This document shows positions 8,152-18,329 of a stretch of 64,000 nt of DNA, one piece after another; within the stretch, counting starts at the first letter, position 1, and each line of letters opens with the position of its first letter. The DNA is from Myxococcus sp. RHSTA-1-4 (GTDB taxonomy: Bacteria; Myxococcota; Myxococcia; Myxococcales; Myxococcaceae). Below the pieces are notes generated by a model. It had not been told where the DNA came from and did no database searches. It saw only the letters and a program-made list of their open reading frames with translations. A program made the position numbers and the translations under genes. The stretch spans positions 186,001 through 250,000 of the forward strand of contig NZ_JAIQDG010000006.1 in NCBI RefSeq assembly GCF_020037125.1. The letters are read 5' to 3'.

Positions 8152-9483
8152 TCACGCCGCCTCGGGCTCGAGCACCAGCTCGTCCGCGTCGATGATTTCC
8201 GCGGGCCGCAGCGCCTCGCCAATCTGCTTCAGGCGCCGGTCCGAGAGCTGCTCCAGGTACGTGCGGATGTGGGGGAAGCCCTTCACCAGCTCGTGGAAGG
8301 CGGAGCGCTCCAGGAAGGCCGCCGCCGTCTTGCGCGCGGCCACCACCGTGGCCGTGGCGCGCAGGCCCGTCAGCAGCGAAATCTCTCCGGCCACGTCGCC
8401 CTCGCGCAGCACGCCCAGCGTCACCACGCCGCCGGCCGGGTCCTCCTTCTGCACCACCAGCTCTCCGGCAAGCACGAGGAACAGGCCCGGCGAGTGCTCA
8501 CCCTCCACCAGCACCTTCTCCCGCGTCGGGAGCGCCCGGAAGGTGAAGCGCTGCAGGAGCGCGCCGCGCTCCGACTCCGGCATCGTCTGGAACATGGGCG
8601 AGGTGGCCATGAGGTTTCGCGCCATGCGCTGCTGCGCGAAGTCCGCCAGCACCTGCGGCACCGCCGGGTGACTCTTGGCCACCGCGTTGAGGTGCTCGCG
8701 GCGAATCTCGAAGACCTCCGTGTCCGACACCGCCGTCACCGTCGCCGTGGGGGGCGCGCCCGTCAGCAGGGCAATCTCGCCGAAGATGGAGCCGCCGCCG
8801 AGGAAGCCCAGCGTCTTCGCCTCGCCCTCCATCTGCCGCGTCACCTCCGCCTTGCCGGCCACCAGCACGTAGAGGTGGTCCGTGGGCTCGCCCTCGCGGC
8901 TCACCACCTCGTCCGGCTTCACCCGGCGCCACGCCATGCGGCCCACCAGGTCCAGGAAGGCGTCCCGGTCCAGCTCCGAGAACAGCGGCAGCGGCGGCCG
9001 GCTGTTCGGGTCCGCCGAGCCTCCCGGGTCCGGCGCGGCCAGCACTTCGATGGCGCGGTTGGCCAGCTCCTCGCCTTGCAGGCCCATCAGGTCCGTCTCC
9101 ACCTTGCCGTCGTAGAGGACCTCCGGCGGCAGCGGCGGCGGCACGGCCGCGCGGCCCGGCGCGTTGCGCACCGCGCGGGCGTGCACCCGCATCAGCGTGT
9201 CCTTCAGCCGCCGCTCGTTGGGCGTCAGGTCCAGCGCCAGCTTGCACGCGGCCATGGCGGACAGCAGGTAGTCGCGCCGCAGCAGGCCCTCCGCGCACGC
9301 GTGGTAGCAGGTGACGGCGCGCTCGCGCTCCCCCAGCTCCGCCAGACACCGGGCCGCCATCATCCGGGACCGATGGTCCGCGGGGACGCGGCGCACCGCC
9401 TCGGCGAACACGGCCAGGGCCCGCTCGAACTGGCGCTCCTCGATGAGGTCCATTCCGAGCTCACGCAGCGACGACTCGTTCAT
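8152..9483 (-). CDS. TPR protein with two cyclic-nucleotide-binding domains
   Basis: A 443-aa protein. Residues 1-110 are TPR-like helices (MDLIEERQFERALAVFAEAV). Two cNMP-binding (CRP-type) domains follow: the first at about 165-285 with phosphate-loop-like GSIFGEIALLTGAPPTATV, the second at about 290-410 with GDVAGEISLLTGLRATATV. Each contains the canonical G-E-(I)-(A/S)-L-L-T-G cassette, but the loop Arg is replaced by A-P-P-T-A in the first and is LRATATV in the second. No helix-turn-helix is visible, so it is not a CRP-type transcription factor. I infer a cytoplasmic sensor/scaffold. It lies 40 bp downstream of the FHA gene in the same operon. Confidence 0.8.
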   Translation of the reverse strand: MNESSLRELGMDLIEERQFERALAVFAEAVRRVPADHRSRMMAARCLAELGERERAVTCYHACAEGLLRRDYLLSAMAACKLALDLTPNERRLKDTLMRVHARAVRNAPGRAAVPPPLPPEVLYDGKVETDLMGLQGEELANRAIEVLAAPDPGGSADPNSRPPLPLFSELDRDAFLDLVGRMAWRRVKPDEVVSREGEPTDHLYVLVAGKAEVTRQMEGEAKTLGFLGGGSIFGEIALLTGAPPTATVTAVSDTEVFEIRREHLNAVAKSHPAVPQVLADFAQQRMARNLMATSPMFQTMPESERGALLQRFTFRALPTREKVLVEGEHSPGLFLVLAGELVVQKEDPAGGVVTLGVLREGDVAGEISLLTGLRATATVVAARKTAAAFLERSAFHELVKGFPHIRTYLEQLSDRRLKQIGEALRPAEIIDADELVLEPEAA

Positions 9484-9523
9484 CCCATTTCTCCACGGCT
9501 CTTCGGTGTTTGCGCGCCACGGC

Positions 9524-11599
9524 TCACGGCTGCAGCTCGCCCAGATACATTTCCGCCTTGCGCTTCACTTCGGAGCCCTCGGAGGCGGTCTCGATGATGA
9601 CCTTGAACTTCTCCGCGGCGGCCTGCGGGTCCCTGTCCCGCTGGATGTAGGCCTGCAGGTAGAGCTCCTCCACCTTCTTCTGCAAGGTGTCCAGCCCGTC
9701 GCGCGCACGGCCGTCGCCGGGGTTGAGCCGCAGGGCCTCGCGGAAGTTGGAGCCCGCCGCCGCCAGGTCTCCCCGCTTGAGGGCCGCCTGCCCCGCAGCC
9801 ACGGACGAGGACGCGAGCTGCTCGTCGATGGTGTTGCCCAGCGAGCCGCGGAAGCCAATCTGCCGGTACAGCTCCGCCGCCCGGCGCAGCGGCTTCGCCG
9901 CGGCCTCCAGGGCGTTGGACTCCAGCTTCTTCTGCCCGTCCTCCAGGCTGCGCTGGAACTGGGGGATGAGGCGCTTGAGGGAGTTGGCCCTGTCGCGGAC
10001 CTCCTTGTCCCCCTTGTTCCGGTCCACCACCCGGTCGCACTCCAGCACCGCGCGCTGGTACTCGCCGCCGTTGAAGCGCCGCTCCACGTCGACGAAGGCC
10101 TCCTCCATGAACTCCTTGCGCTTCTGCTTCGCCAGCTCCGCCGCGCGCTCCCGCGCGTTGCGGCCCCGGCGCGCCGCGTCCGCGGCCTCCCTCGCCAGCT
10201 CCGCCTCCAGGTCCGCCAGCTTCTCCTCGTAGGGCGGCCGGTTCAGCGGGGGCAGCGCGTCCACCAGCGGGCGCACCACCTCCGGGTCCCTCGACGCGAA
10301 CGACTCCTCCACCTGCTGAATCTTCCAGGCCAGCTCCTTCTCCTCCAGCTCGGCCTCCAGCTTCCGGCGGATGTCATCCGTCTTCGCCGTGCCCTCCGGG
10401 GCGCTGGACAGCCTGGCGCGCGCCTCCTCGAACTGCTTCTCGTCCATGAGGGCGCGCACCGCCTGGAAGGCCTCCAGCACCTCCTGCTGCTTGCGCGCGG
10501 CGCGGCCCAGGCCCTCCTCGTCCACGCCGGGCAGCAGCTTCTCCGCCTCCTCGACGAACCGCACCGCGTTGGCGTAGTCGTCCGCGCGCACGGACTCGCG
10601 CGCCTTCTGCATGAGCAGCTTCGCCCGCTCCACGTTCGGGTCCACCGGCGGCGGGGGCGGCGGGCCCTTGGGCACGAAGATGAGCCCCGCCACCAGCAGC
10701 ACCACCACGAAGCCCGCCACGCCGATGAGCAGCTTCTGCTTGCCGTTCAGCCCGCCGCTGCCCCTGGCCGGTCCGCTCCGCGTCGGGGGCCGGGGACGGG
10801 ACACCACGACGGTGCCCTTGTTCTTCCCCTCCTCCTTCTTCAGGACGTCGGACAGCTTGTAGTTGGCGTTGGTGGCCTCGTTCAGGCGCGGGTCGCTCGG
10901 GTCCAGCTCACCGCGCCTGGCGGAGGCGGAGGACTTGCGCTCCTCCGCCACCTCCTCGCGCTCGCGCTTCTCGTCGGCCTCGCGGGCCTCCGCCTGGGCG
11001 CGCAGCTCCTTGATCTGCTCCGCCTCGTCCACGAAGCGCAGCCGCGTCTTGCCGATGGCCAGCTCGTCCCCGTGCTTGAGGACGCACTCGTCCACGCGCT
11101 GGTCGTTGACCTGGGTGCCGGACACGCTGCCCAGGTCGCGCATCACCACCCCACCCTCGCCGTACACCAGCTCCAGGTGACGGCGGGAGACGGACTGGTC
11201 CTCCAGGACGAAGTCGCAGTCCTTGCCGCGGCCGACGACCATCCGCACGCTCTGGAAGCGCTTCTTGCGGCCCCGGTCCGGCCCCGCCAGCACCAGCATC
11301 TGCACCGGAGGGCCGGCGCGGGTGGCGTCCGGGTTGTCGTCCTCGTCCTCGCGGGAACGCTCCTCCTCCACCTCCCGCACGGAGGCCACCCGCGTCTCGT
11401 CGGTGCGCGAGCGCGGCGAACCCGCCATGTCGCCATACAGCTCCGGGTTGGGAGGGCCGTCCTCGGGGTACCCCTCCTCCCCGGTGACGGGCGCGGAGAA
11501 ATCCTCGTCCTCGGACGAGGGCGTGTCACGGGCGGGCTTGCTCCGGCCCGAAGAGCGGCCGGCACCAGCACGGGAGGAGGGGGGAGGACGAGGAGGCAT
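9524..11599 (-). CDS. FHA domain, transmembrane, TPR protein
   Basis: A 691-aa protein. Residues 1-100 are Ser/Pro/Asp-rich and disordered. An FHA domain follows (residues about 103-200) with the phosphothreonine-binding signature GRGKDCD, SRRHLEL and GTQVND. A Lys/Glu-rich linker leads to one transmembrane segment (LLIGVAGFVVVLLVAGLIFV, about residue 290) and then a long helical TPR-like region. FHA domains recognise phosphothreonine and connect to the many Hanks-type kinases of myxobacteria. The topology suggests a cytoplasmic FHA coupled to a periplasmic TPR scaffold. It is the first gene of the minus-strand operon and is divergent from tldD. Confidence 0.8.
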   Translation of the reverse strand: MPPRPPPSSRAGAGRSSGRSKPARDTPSSEDEDFSAPVTGEEGYPEDGPPNPELYGDMAGSPRSRTDETRVASVREVEEERSREDEDDNPDATRAGPPVQMLVLAGPDRGRKKRFQSVRMVVGRGKDCDFVLEDQSVSRRHLELVYGEGGVVMRDLGSVSGTQVNDQRVDECVLKHGDELAIGKTRLRFVDEAEQIKELRAQAEAREADEKREREEVAEERKSSASARRGELDPSDPRLNEATNANYKLSDVLKKEEGKNKGTVVVSRPRPPTRSGPARGSGGLNGKQKLLIGVAGFVVVLLVAGLIFVPKGPPPPPPVDPNVERAKLLMQKARESVRADDYANAVRFVEEAEKLLPGVDEEGLGRAARKQQEVLEAFQAVRALMDEKQFEEARARLSSAPEGTAKTDDIRRKLEAELEEKELAWKIQQVEESFASRDPEVVRPLVDALPPLNRPPYEEKLADLEAELAREAADAARRGRNARERAAELAKQKRKEFMEEAFVDVERRFNGGEYQRAVLECDRVVDRNKGDKEVRDRANSLKRLIPQFQRSLEDGQKKLESNALEAAAKPLRRAAELYRQIGFRGSLGNTIDEQLASSSVAAGQAALKRGDLAAAGSNFREALRLNPGDGRARDGLDTLQKKVEELYLQAYIQRDRDPQAAAEKFKVIIETASEGSEVKRKAEMYLGELQP

Positions 11600-11703
11600 G
11601 GGGTGGTTTCCGGTCTCGAAGCGGCGGCCATCTTAGAGCGCCGTCCCCACGGTGGGAATGCGGACAGGCCGATCAGCAGGGAAAGAAGGAAGGGCCTTGA
11701 GCG

Positions 11704-11744
11704 TTGCTCCGGGCGGCGCCGCCTCCTATGTAGGTGCCCACATA
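11704..11744 (+). promoter_or_regulatory. Candidate promoter and operator upstream of tldD
   Basis: An 18-bp imperfect palindrome, TATGTAGGTGCCCACATA (11727-11744; 14 of 18 positions symmetric), sits 33 bp before the tldD start. Its left half doubles as a weak -10 (TATGTA), 17 bp downstream of TTGCTC (11704-11709). The hexamers are poor matches, so the promoter call is tentative; the symmetry is directly visible. Confidence 0.3.
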
Positions 11745-11776
11745 CCCCAACGGCTTCACTGAGGGAGTTCCGAAAT

Positions 11777-13258
11777 ATGCCCCGAGCCTCTGCGTCCCCG
11801 CGGCGCGCCCCCACCTCGCAGCTCGCGCCCCCCATGGTCCGGGGGCCCTCGGCCGCCCCGCTGCTCCCCCAGCCGCTCATCGAGCGCCTGCTCGCCGTGG
11901 CCATGGAGCGCGGGGGAGACTTCGCCGAGGTGTACGTGGAGCGCACGCTCACCACGGCGGTGGTGCTGGAGGAGTCGCGCATCAAGAGCGCGCAGACGGG
12001 CCTCATCCAGGGCGTGGGCGTGCGGGTCATCTCCGCCGGGAAGGTGGGCTACGCCTTCTCCGACGACTGGGAGGAGCCGGCGCTGCTGCGCGCGGCGTCC
12101 ACCGCGGCGATGATTGCCCAGGGCGGCGGCGCCGAGCGCAGCTTCCCGGTGCACCGCGCCCCGGTGCCCAGCCACTACCGCGTGGCCACCCCGCTGATGG
12201 ACGTGGACGTGTCGCTGAAGACGGCCCTGCTGTCGCGCGCGGACAAGGCGGCCCGCGCGTTCGACTCGCGGGTGAAGCAGGTCAACGCCTCGTACGTGGA
12301 CCAGACGCGCCGCATCGCCATCGCCAACACGGACGGCCGCTACACCGAGGACGTCCAGGACCTGTGCCGCATGGCCGTGAATGCCGTGGCCCTGGGCAAG
12401 GGCGGCGAGCTGCGCACCGGCATGTACGGCGGCGGAGGCCGGGTGCTCTTCACGCACTGGGACACCTTCCCGCCCGAGGCCGTGGCGCGCGAGGCGGCAC
12501 GGCAGGCGGTGGCCACGCTGGGCGCCGTCGAGTGCGCGGCCGGCCCGCAGACGGTGGTGCTGGCGCCCGGCTGGAGCGGCATCCTCCTGCACGAGGCGGT
12601 GGGGCACGGCCTGGAGGCGGACTTCATCCGCAAGGGCACCTCGCTCTTCGCCGGCAAGCTGGGGCAGAAGGTGGCGTCGGACCTGGTCACCGTCATCGAC
12701 GACGGCACCGTGTCCAGCGGCCGCGGCTCCATCAACATCGACGACGAGGGCAACCCCGGTGAGCGCAAGGTCCTCATCGAGAACGGCGTCCTCAAGAACT
12801 ACCTGTACGACGGCCTCAACGCGAAGCTGATGGGCCAGCGCTCCACCGGCAGCGGGCGGCGCGAGTCCTTCAAGCACCTGCCGCTGCCGCGCATGACGAA
12901 TACCTTCCTGGCCCCGGGAGACCATGCCCCGGAGGACATCCTCAAGGAGGTGAAGCGCGGCCTGTACTGCGCCACCTTCGGCGGCGGGCAGGTGGACATC
13001 ACCAACGGCAACTTCGTCTTCGAGGTGAGCGAGGCGTACCAGATTGAAGACGGGAAGCTGGGCCGCCCGGTGAAGAACGCCATGCTCATCGGCGTGGGGC
13101 CGGAGGCCCTGAAGAACGTGTCGCGCGTGGGGTGCGACCCGATGCCGGACCCCGGCATGGGCATCTGCATGAAGGATGGGCAGATGCTGCCGGTGGGCGT
13201 GGGCCTGCCCACGCTGCGCATCGACAACGTCACCGTCGGTGGAACCAAGGTCGCCTGA
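11777..13258 (+). CDS. tldD: TldD metallopeptidase subunit
   Basis: A 493-aa protein with the TldD zinc signature HEAVGHGLEADF (His272, His277 and nearby acidic residue) and the family's GRGSINIDDEGNPGE and MPNTFL-type regions. TldD and TldE form a heterodimeric protease that trims small unfolded peptides, known from microcin B17 maturation and CcdA degradation in E. coli; TldD carries the metal site. The start at 11777 (behind GAGGGAG) is chosen; the frame is open far upstream only because of GC bias. It lies 17 bp before tldE in a two-gene operon. No peptide-precursor gene is seen next to it. Confidence 0.9.
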   Translation: MPRASASPRRAPTSQLAPPMVRGPSAAPLLPQPLIERLLAVAMERGGDFAEVYVERTLTTAVVLEESRIKSAQTGLIQGVGVRVISAGKVGYAFSDDWEEPALLRAASTAAMIAQGGGAERSFPVHRAPVPSHYRVATPLMDVDVSLKTALLSRADKAARAFDSRVKQVNASYVDQTRRIAIANTDGRYTEDVQDLCRMAVNAVALGKGGELRTGMYGGGGRVLFTHWDTFPPEAVAREAARQAVATLGAVECAAGPQTVVLAPGWSGILLHEAVGHGLEADFIRKGTSLFAGKLGQKVASDLVTVIDDGTVSSGRGSINIDDEGNPGERKVLIENGVLKNYLYDGLNAKLMGQRSTGSGRRESFKHLPLPRMTNTFLAPGDHAPEDILKEVKRGLYCATFGGGQVDITNGNFVFEVSEAYQIEDGKLGRPVKNAMLIGVGPEALKNVSRVGCDPMPDPGMGICMKDGQMLPVGVGLPTLRIDNVTVGGTKVA

Positions 13259-13275
13259 GAGAGGGAGCGCCAACC

Positions 13276-14622
13276 GTGGACTACCAGCAGCTCGCGAAGA
13301 GAATCGTCCAGCGCGCGAAGAAGAAGGGCGCCCAGCAGGCGGAGGCCTTCCTGGAGGTGGGCCGCCAGAGCAGCGTGCGCGTGCACCAGGGCCAGATTGA
13401 GGACCTCACCCAGTCCACCAGCAAGGGCGTGGGCGTACGCGTCCTCGTCAAGGGCCGGCTGGGCTTCGCCTATACGTCGGACTTCGAGCCCGCCGCCCTG
13501 GACCACATCGTGGACCAGGCGCTGAAGCTGGCCGGGGCCGCCGCGCCCAACAAGCTCAACGGCCTGCCGTCCGGCAAGGACCTGGGCCGCTACGGGGACA
13601 CCGGCCCCCTCTTCGACACGAAGGTGGCGGAGCTGCCCGGTGACTGGAAGATAAAGGCCGCCCTGGAGATGGAGCGGGCGGGCCGGGCGGAGGACTCGCG
13701 CGTCGTCGCCTTCAACGGGGTGGGCGCCGGGGACCATGTCTCCGAGGTCTACGTGGCGTCCACGGAGGGGCTGTCCGGCGCCTACTCCGGCACGTACGTG
13801 TACCTGTACTCCATGCCGGTGGCCTCGGACGGGGCGGGCCTGCAGACGGGCTACTGGGTGGACTACCGGCGCTTCCTGGACGACCTGGAGGCCCCGGAGT
13901 CCGTGGGCCGCGAGGCGGCGCGCCGCGCGGTGCGCATGCTGGGCGCGAAGCGGGTGAAGACGCAGCAGGTGCCGGTGGTGCTGGACCCGCTGGTGGCCTC
14001 GTCCTTCGTGTCGGACCTGGCCTCCGCGGCCAACGGCAACGCCGTGTACCAGAAGGCCAGCGTGCTGGCCGCGCTCAAGGGCAAGCGGCTGGCGGGCCCG
14101 CACGTCACCCTGGTGGATGACGGCCTGCTGGCGCGCGGCCTGGCCACCGCCCCATTCGACGGAGAAGGCGTGCCCACGCGGCGCACCCCCATCCTCGACA
14201 AGGGCGTGCTGTCGGGCTTCCTCTATGACGCCTTCACCGCGCGCAAGGCGAAGACGCGCACCACCGGCAACGCGTCCCGCGGGTACAACGCCCTGCCCTC
14301 CATCGGCACCACCAACCTGTACCTGGAGCCGGGCACGAAGCCGCCCCGGGAGCTCATCGGCGAGGTGGACAGCGGCCTGTACGTGACGGCCCTGCTCGGC
14401 CACGGCACGGACCCGGTGACGGGCGAGCTGTCCGCCGGCGCCAACGGCATCTGGATTGAGAAGGGCGAGCTGACGTACCCGGTGCAGGAGGTGACGGTGG
14501 CGGGCAACCTCCTCCAGATGCTCCAGGACCTGGACGGCATCGGGAGCGACTTGCAGTTCCGCGGAGGCCCGGTGGGGGCACCCACTGTCCGCTTCCGGCA
14601 GCTCACCGTCTCGGGAGAGTAG
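13276..14622 (+). CDS. tldE: TldE/PmbA protease partner subunit
   Basis: A 448-aa protein of the TldD/PmbA family starting at GTG 13276 behind GAGGGAG. It lacks the HExxxH zinc motif of TldD (the equivalent region is VVLDPLVASSFVSDL), as expected for the non-catalytic TldE/PmbA partner that shapes the substrate channel. The conserved C-terminal features SGFLYDAFTARKAKT and GLYVTALLGHGTDPVTGELSAGA are present. The longer open frame starting at 13132 overlaps tldD extensively and is rejected. Confidence 0.88.
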   Translation: MDYQQLAKRIVQRAKKKGAQQAEAFLEVGRQSSVRVHQGQIEDLTQSTSKGVGVRVLVKGRLGFAYTSDFEPAALDHIVDQALKLAGAAAPNKLNGLPSGKDLGRYGDTGPLFDTKVAELPGDWKIKAALEMERAGRAEDSRVVAFNGVGAGDHVSEVYVASTEGLSGAYSGTYVYLYSMPVASDGAGLQTGYWVDYRRFLDDLEAPESVGREAARRAVRMLGAKRVKTQQVPVVLDPLVASSFVSDLASAANGNAVYQKASVLAALKGKRLAGPHVTLVDDGLLARGLATAPFDGEGVPTRRTPILDKGVLSGFLYDAFTARKAKTRTTGNASRGYNALPSIGTTNLYLEPGTKPPRELIGEVDSGLYVTALLGHGTDPVTGELSAGANGIWIEKGELTYPVQEVTVAGNLLQMLQDLDGIGSDLQFRGGPVGAPTVRFRQLTVSGE

Positions 14623-14657
14623 CCCTACCCTCCGCGTCACCCTAGCGTGGACCTACG

Positions 14658-14685
14658 CGGGGCCGTGCCCATGTCAGCGGCCCCG
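14658..14685 (+). terminator. Hairpin after tldE
   Basis: Perfect 8-bp inverted repeat CGGGGCCG (14658-14665) / CGGCCCCG (14678-14685) with a 12-nt loop, in the gap between tldE and the ParB-like gene. No T-run follows, so termination is uncertain. Confidence 0.3.
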
Positions 14686-14722
14686 GGTACAACCGAGAGG
14701 AACAGCGCAGGAGGGAGGGCCC

Positions 14723-15742
14723 ATGGCAGCAGCGAAGTCCACACGCAAGTCCGCCACCGCGAAGAAGCCGGCGACGGTCCGCAAGCCGCGCCGCAAGAAG
14801 GCGGAGCCGAAATCCAAGGGCCTGTCCCCGGCGGAGGTGGCCAGCGACTCCGTGGAGTACCCCGCTGACCTGACCGACCTGATGGAGGCGGTGCGCACGG
14901 ACGGCGGCGAGGTGGTCGGCGTCTACCGCGACCCGCTGGGCGGGCACCCCGTCATCTTCGCCGTGCTCCCCATCGACAAGGTGGTGCCCACCCCGTACCA
15001 GCGGGACCTGTCCGAGCCCCACGTGAAGCGGCTGGCCAACGCCATGGAGCGGCTGGACCGCTTCCTGGACCCCGTCATCGCCGTGCGCAAGGACGGCGTG
15101 TACTGGACGCCCAACGGCAACCACCGCCTGAACGCCAGCAAGCTGCTGGGGGCGAAGTCCATCGTCGCCCTGGTGCTGCCGGAGGAGGACGTGGCCTATC
15201 AAATCCTCGCCCTCAACACGGAGAAGGCCCACAACCTGAAGGAGCGCTCGCTGGAGGTCATCCGCATGTACCGGGGCCTGGTGGGCGCGGACCGGCAGGG
15301 CAGGGAGACGGACTTCGGCCGCCTCTTCGAAGAGCCCTCCTTCATCACCCTGGGCGCCGCGTACGAGAAGCGGCCCCGCTTCTCCGCGGGCGCCTACCAC
15401 CCCTTCGTCAAGGTGGTGGAGGACTTCATGGACCTGCCCCTGGGTGAGGCCCTGCGCCTGCGCGAGGCCCGGGCGGACCGGCTGCTGGAACTGGACGACG
15501 CCGTGGTGGGCGTCGTCAATACCCTCAAGGAGCGCGGCCTCCAGAGCCCCTACCTCAAGAACTTCGTCGTCGCCCGCATCAACTTCCTGCGCTTCCGCAA
15601 GGACGGCGGGAAGCCGGACTTCGACTCCACCGTGGACCGGATGCTGGCCAGCGCCCGGAAGTTCAACGTGGACAAGGTGAACCGCGAGGACATTGGCCGC
15701 ATGGGCGGCGGCCCGCTGGAGCCGGACGAGGAGCACGCATAG
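14723..15742 (+). CDS. ParB/Spo0J N-terminal-domain protein
   Basis: A 339-aa protein. The first 33 residues are Lys/Ala-rich and probably disordered or nucleic-acid binding. Residues about 80-170 form a ParB-like nuclease/CTPase fold: the strand-turn IDKVVPTPYQRDLSEPHVKRLANAM is followed by a box-II-like GNHRLNASK and LVLPEEDVAYQILALNTEKAHN. No clear central helix-turn-helix of chromosomal ParB is recognisable, so it is unlikely to be the genuine partitioning protein. ParB-like domains of this kind occur in diverse DNA-associated or sulfiredoxin-like proteins. It precedes the response-regulator gene by 46 bp and is probably co-transcribed with it. Confidence 0.75.
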   Translation: MAAAKSTRKSATAKKPATVRKPRRKKAEPKSKGLSPAEVASDSVEYPADLTDLMEAVRTDGGEVVGVYRDPLGGHPVIFAVLPIDKVVPTPYQRDLSEPHVKRLANAMERLDRFLDPVIAVRKDGVYWTPNGNHRLNASKLLGAKSIVALVLPEEDVAYQILALNTEKAHNLKERSLEVIRMYRGLVGADRQGRETDFGRLFEEPSFITLGAAYEKRPRFSAGAYHPFVKVVEDFMDLPLGEALRLREARADRLLELDDAVVGVVNTLKERGLQSPYLKNFVVARINFLRFRKDGGKPDFDSTVDRMLASARKFNVDKVNREDIGRMGGGPLEPDEEHA

Positions 15743-15788
15743 GAACGCCGCTTGCAACGGCGCGGCGGCCCAGGAGCTTTTGAACGCC

Positions 15789-17195
<1,407 letters not shown>

Positions 17196-17341
17196 CAGGG
17201 CGTCACACCGGCCCCCGCCCCCTTTTGACATTTTGTCCGGCGGGGTTTCGCGGCCCGCCCAGAAGCCCGGGGCGGCCGGGCATTTCGGAATAATTTCGCG
17301 CCCTTGGCCCGTTGGGCCTGGATTGGCTGCCTGGCGCGGAG

Positions 17342-17357
17342 TGGCACCTGACTTGCT
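17342..17357 (+). promoter_or_regulatory. Sigma-54 (-24/-12) promoter of the gsp operon
   Basis: TGGCAC (17342-17347), five bases, TTGCT (17353-17357): an exact match to the -24/-12 consensus TGGCAC-N5-TTGCW. Predicted transcription start is about 17368, leaving about 22 nt of leader before the gspC ATG at 17390. The 146 bp between the regulator gene and this promoter is the natural place for enhancer sites; I found no convincing symmetric activator site there, only a short ATTTCG direct repeat near 17282-17298. Confidence 0.8.
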
Positions 17358-17389
17358 CAACCCGAGCCCGGCTTTCTACCGGAAGCGTG

Positions 17390-18304
17390 ATGGAACTCTT
17401 CTTTCGAAAATACTTCTGGACCGTGAACCTGCTGTTCATCCTGCTCGTGGCCCTGCTGGCGGCGCGCACGGTGAACCTGTTCGTCGAGTCCGCCATCTCG
17501 CCAGTCCCGGCTCCGGGGACGGCCACGCGCGCGCCGTCCAAGCCGCGCGGGGCGGAGACGGCACTGGCGAGCCTGGACATGGACCGGCTCTCCAAGCTGA
17601 CGGGCATCAAGATTCCCGAGCCCGAGGTGGCGGTGAAGGAGCCGGAGACGCCCCAGGTGGACCCCAACGCGCCGCCGGTGAAGAGCGGCCTGCGGGTGAA
17701 GCTGCTGGGCACGCTCGTCGCGGCCAACCCCGAGTGGTCCTTCGCGTCCATCCAGGACATGGTGACGCAGCGCTCGCAGACCTACATGGTCGGCAACAAC
17801 ATCCAGGGCGCCACCGTGGAGGAGATCGAGCGCGAGCGCGTCATCATCCTCAACAACGGCCGCCGCGAGTTCATCGACGGGCAGCCGGGTGACGGCGCCT
17901 TCGTGCCGCCCTCCCCGCCCGTGGCCCAGGCCAACACCGCGCCGCCGCCGGCCAACGACGGCAGCGGCATCCGCGCCCTCAGCGACAACGAGTACGAAGT
18001 CCCGCGCGCGGAAATCGACAAGACGCTCAACAACCTGAACGACGTGGCCATGCAGGCGCGCATCGTTCCCGCCTTCAAGGATGGGCAGGCGGTGGGCTTC
18101 AAGCTCTTCTCCATCCGCCCGAACTCCATCTACTCCAAGATTGGCGTCCAGAACGGCGATGTCATCCGCCGCATCAACGGCTTCGACATGAACAGCCCCG
18201 AGAAGGCGCTGGAGATCTACTCGAAGATGAAGGACGCATCCCGTATCGAGATCGAGATCGAGCGCAACGGAGCGCCGATCCGCAAGTCGTACAACGTCCG
18301 TTAA
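17390..18304 (+). CDS. gspC: Type II secretion protein GspC
   Basis: A 304-aa inner-membrane protein. A single transmembrane helix (residues about 8-27, VNLLFILLVALLAARTVNLF) follows a short cytoplasmic tail. A Pro-rich linker leads to the homology-region domain that contacts the secretin (VKLLGTLVAANPEWSFASI and QTYMVGNNI). The C-terminal 100 residues form a PDZ domain (SIYSKIGVQNGDVIRRINGFDM). GspC links the inner-membrane platform to GspD and takes part in substrate selection. First gene of the gsp operon, directly behind the sigma-54 promoter. The start at 17390 is set by the signal-anchor. Confidence 0.92.
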   Translation: MELFFRKYFWTVNLLFILLVALLAARTVNLFVESAISPVPAPGTATRAPSKPRGAETALASLDMDRLSKLTGIKIPEPEVAVKEPETPQVDPNAPPVKSGLRVKLLGTLVAANPEWSFASIQDMVTQRSQTYMVGNNIQGATVEEIERERVIILNNGRREFIDGQPGDGAFVPPSPPVAQANTAPPPANDGSGIRALSDNEYEVPRAEIDKTLNNLNDVAMQARIVPAFKDGQAVGFKLFSIRPNSIYSKIGVQNGDVIRRINGFDMNSPEKALEIYSKMKDASRIEIEIERNGAPIRKSYNVR

Positions 18305-18329
18305 TCACCCCAGCAGCGCCCGCTCCTCC

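Noticed and set aside
17196..17340. Enhancer (UAS) for the NtrC-type regulator
   Set aside because: No convincing dyad with proper spacing; only a short ATTTCG direct repeat was found, so no site is annotated.
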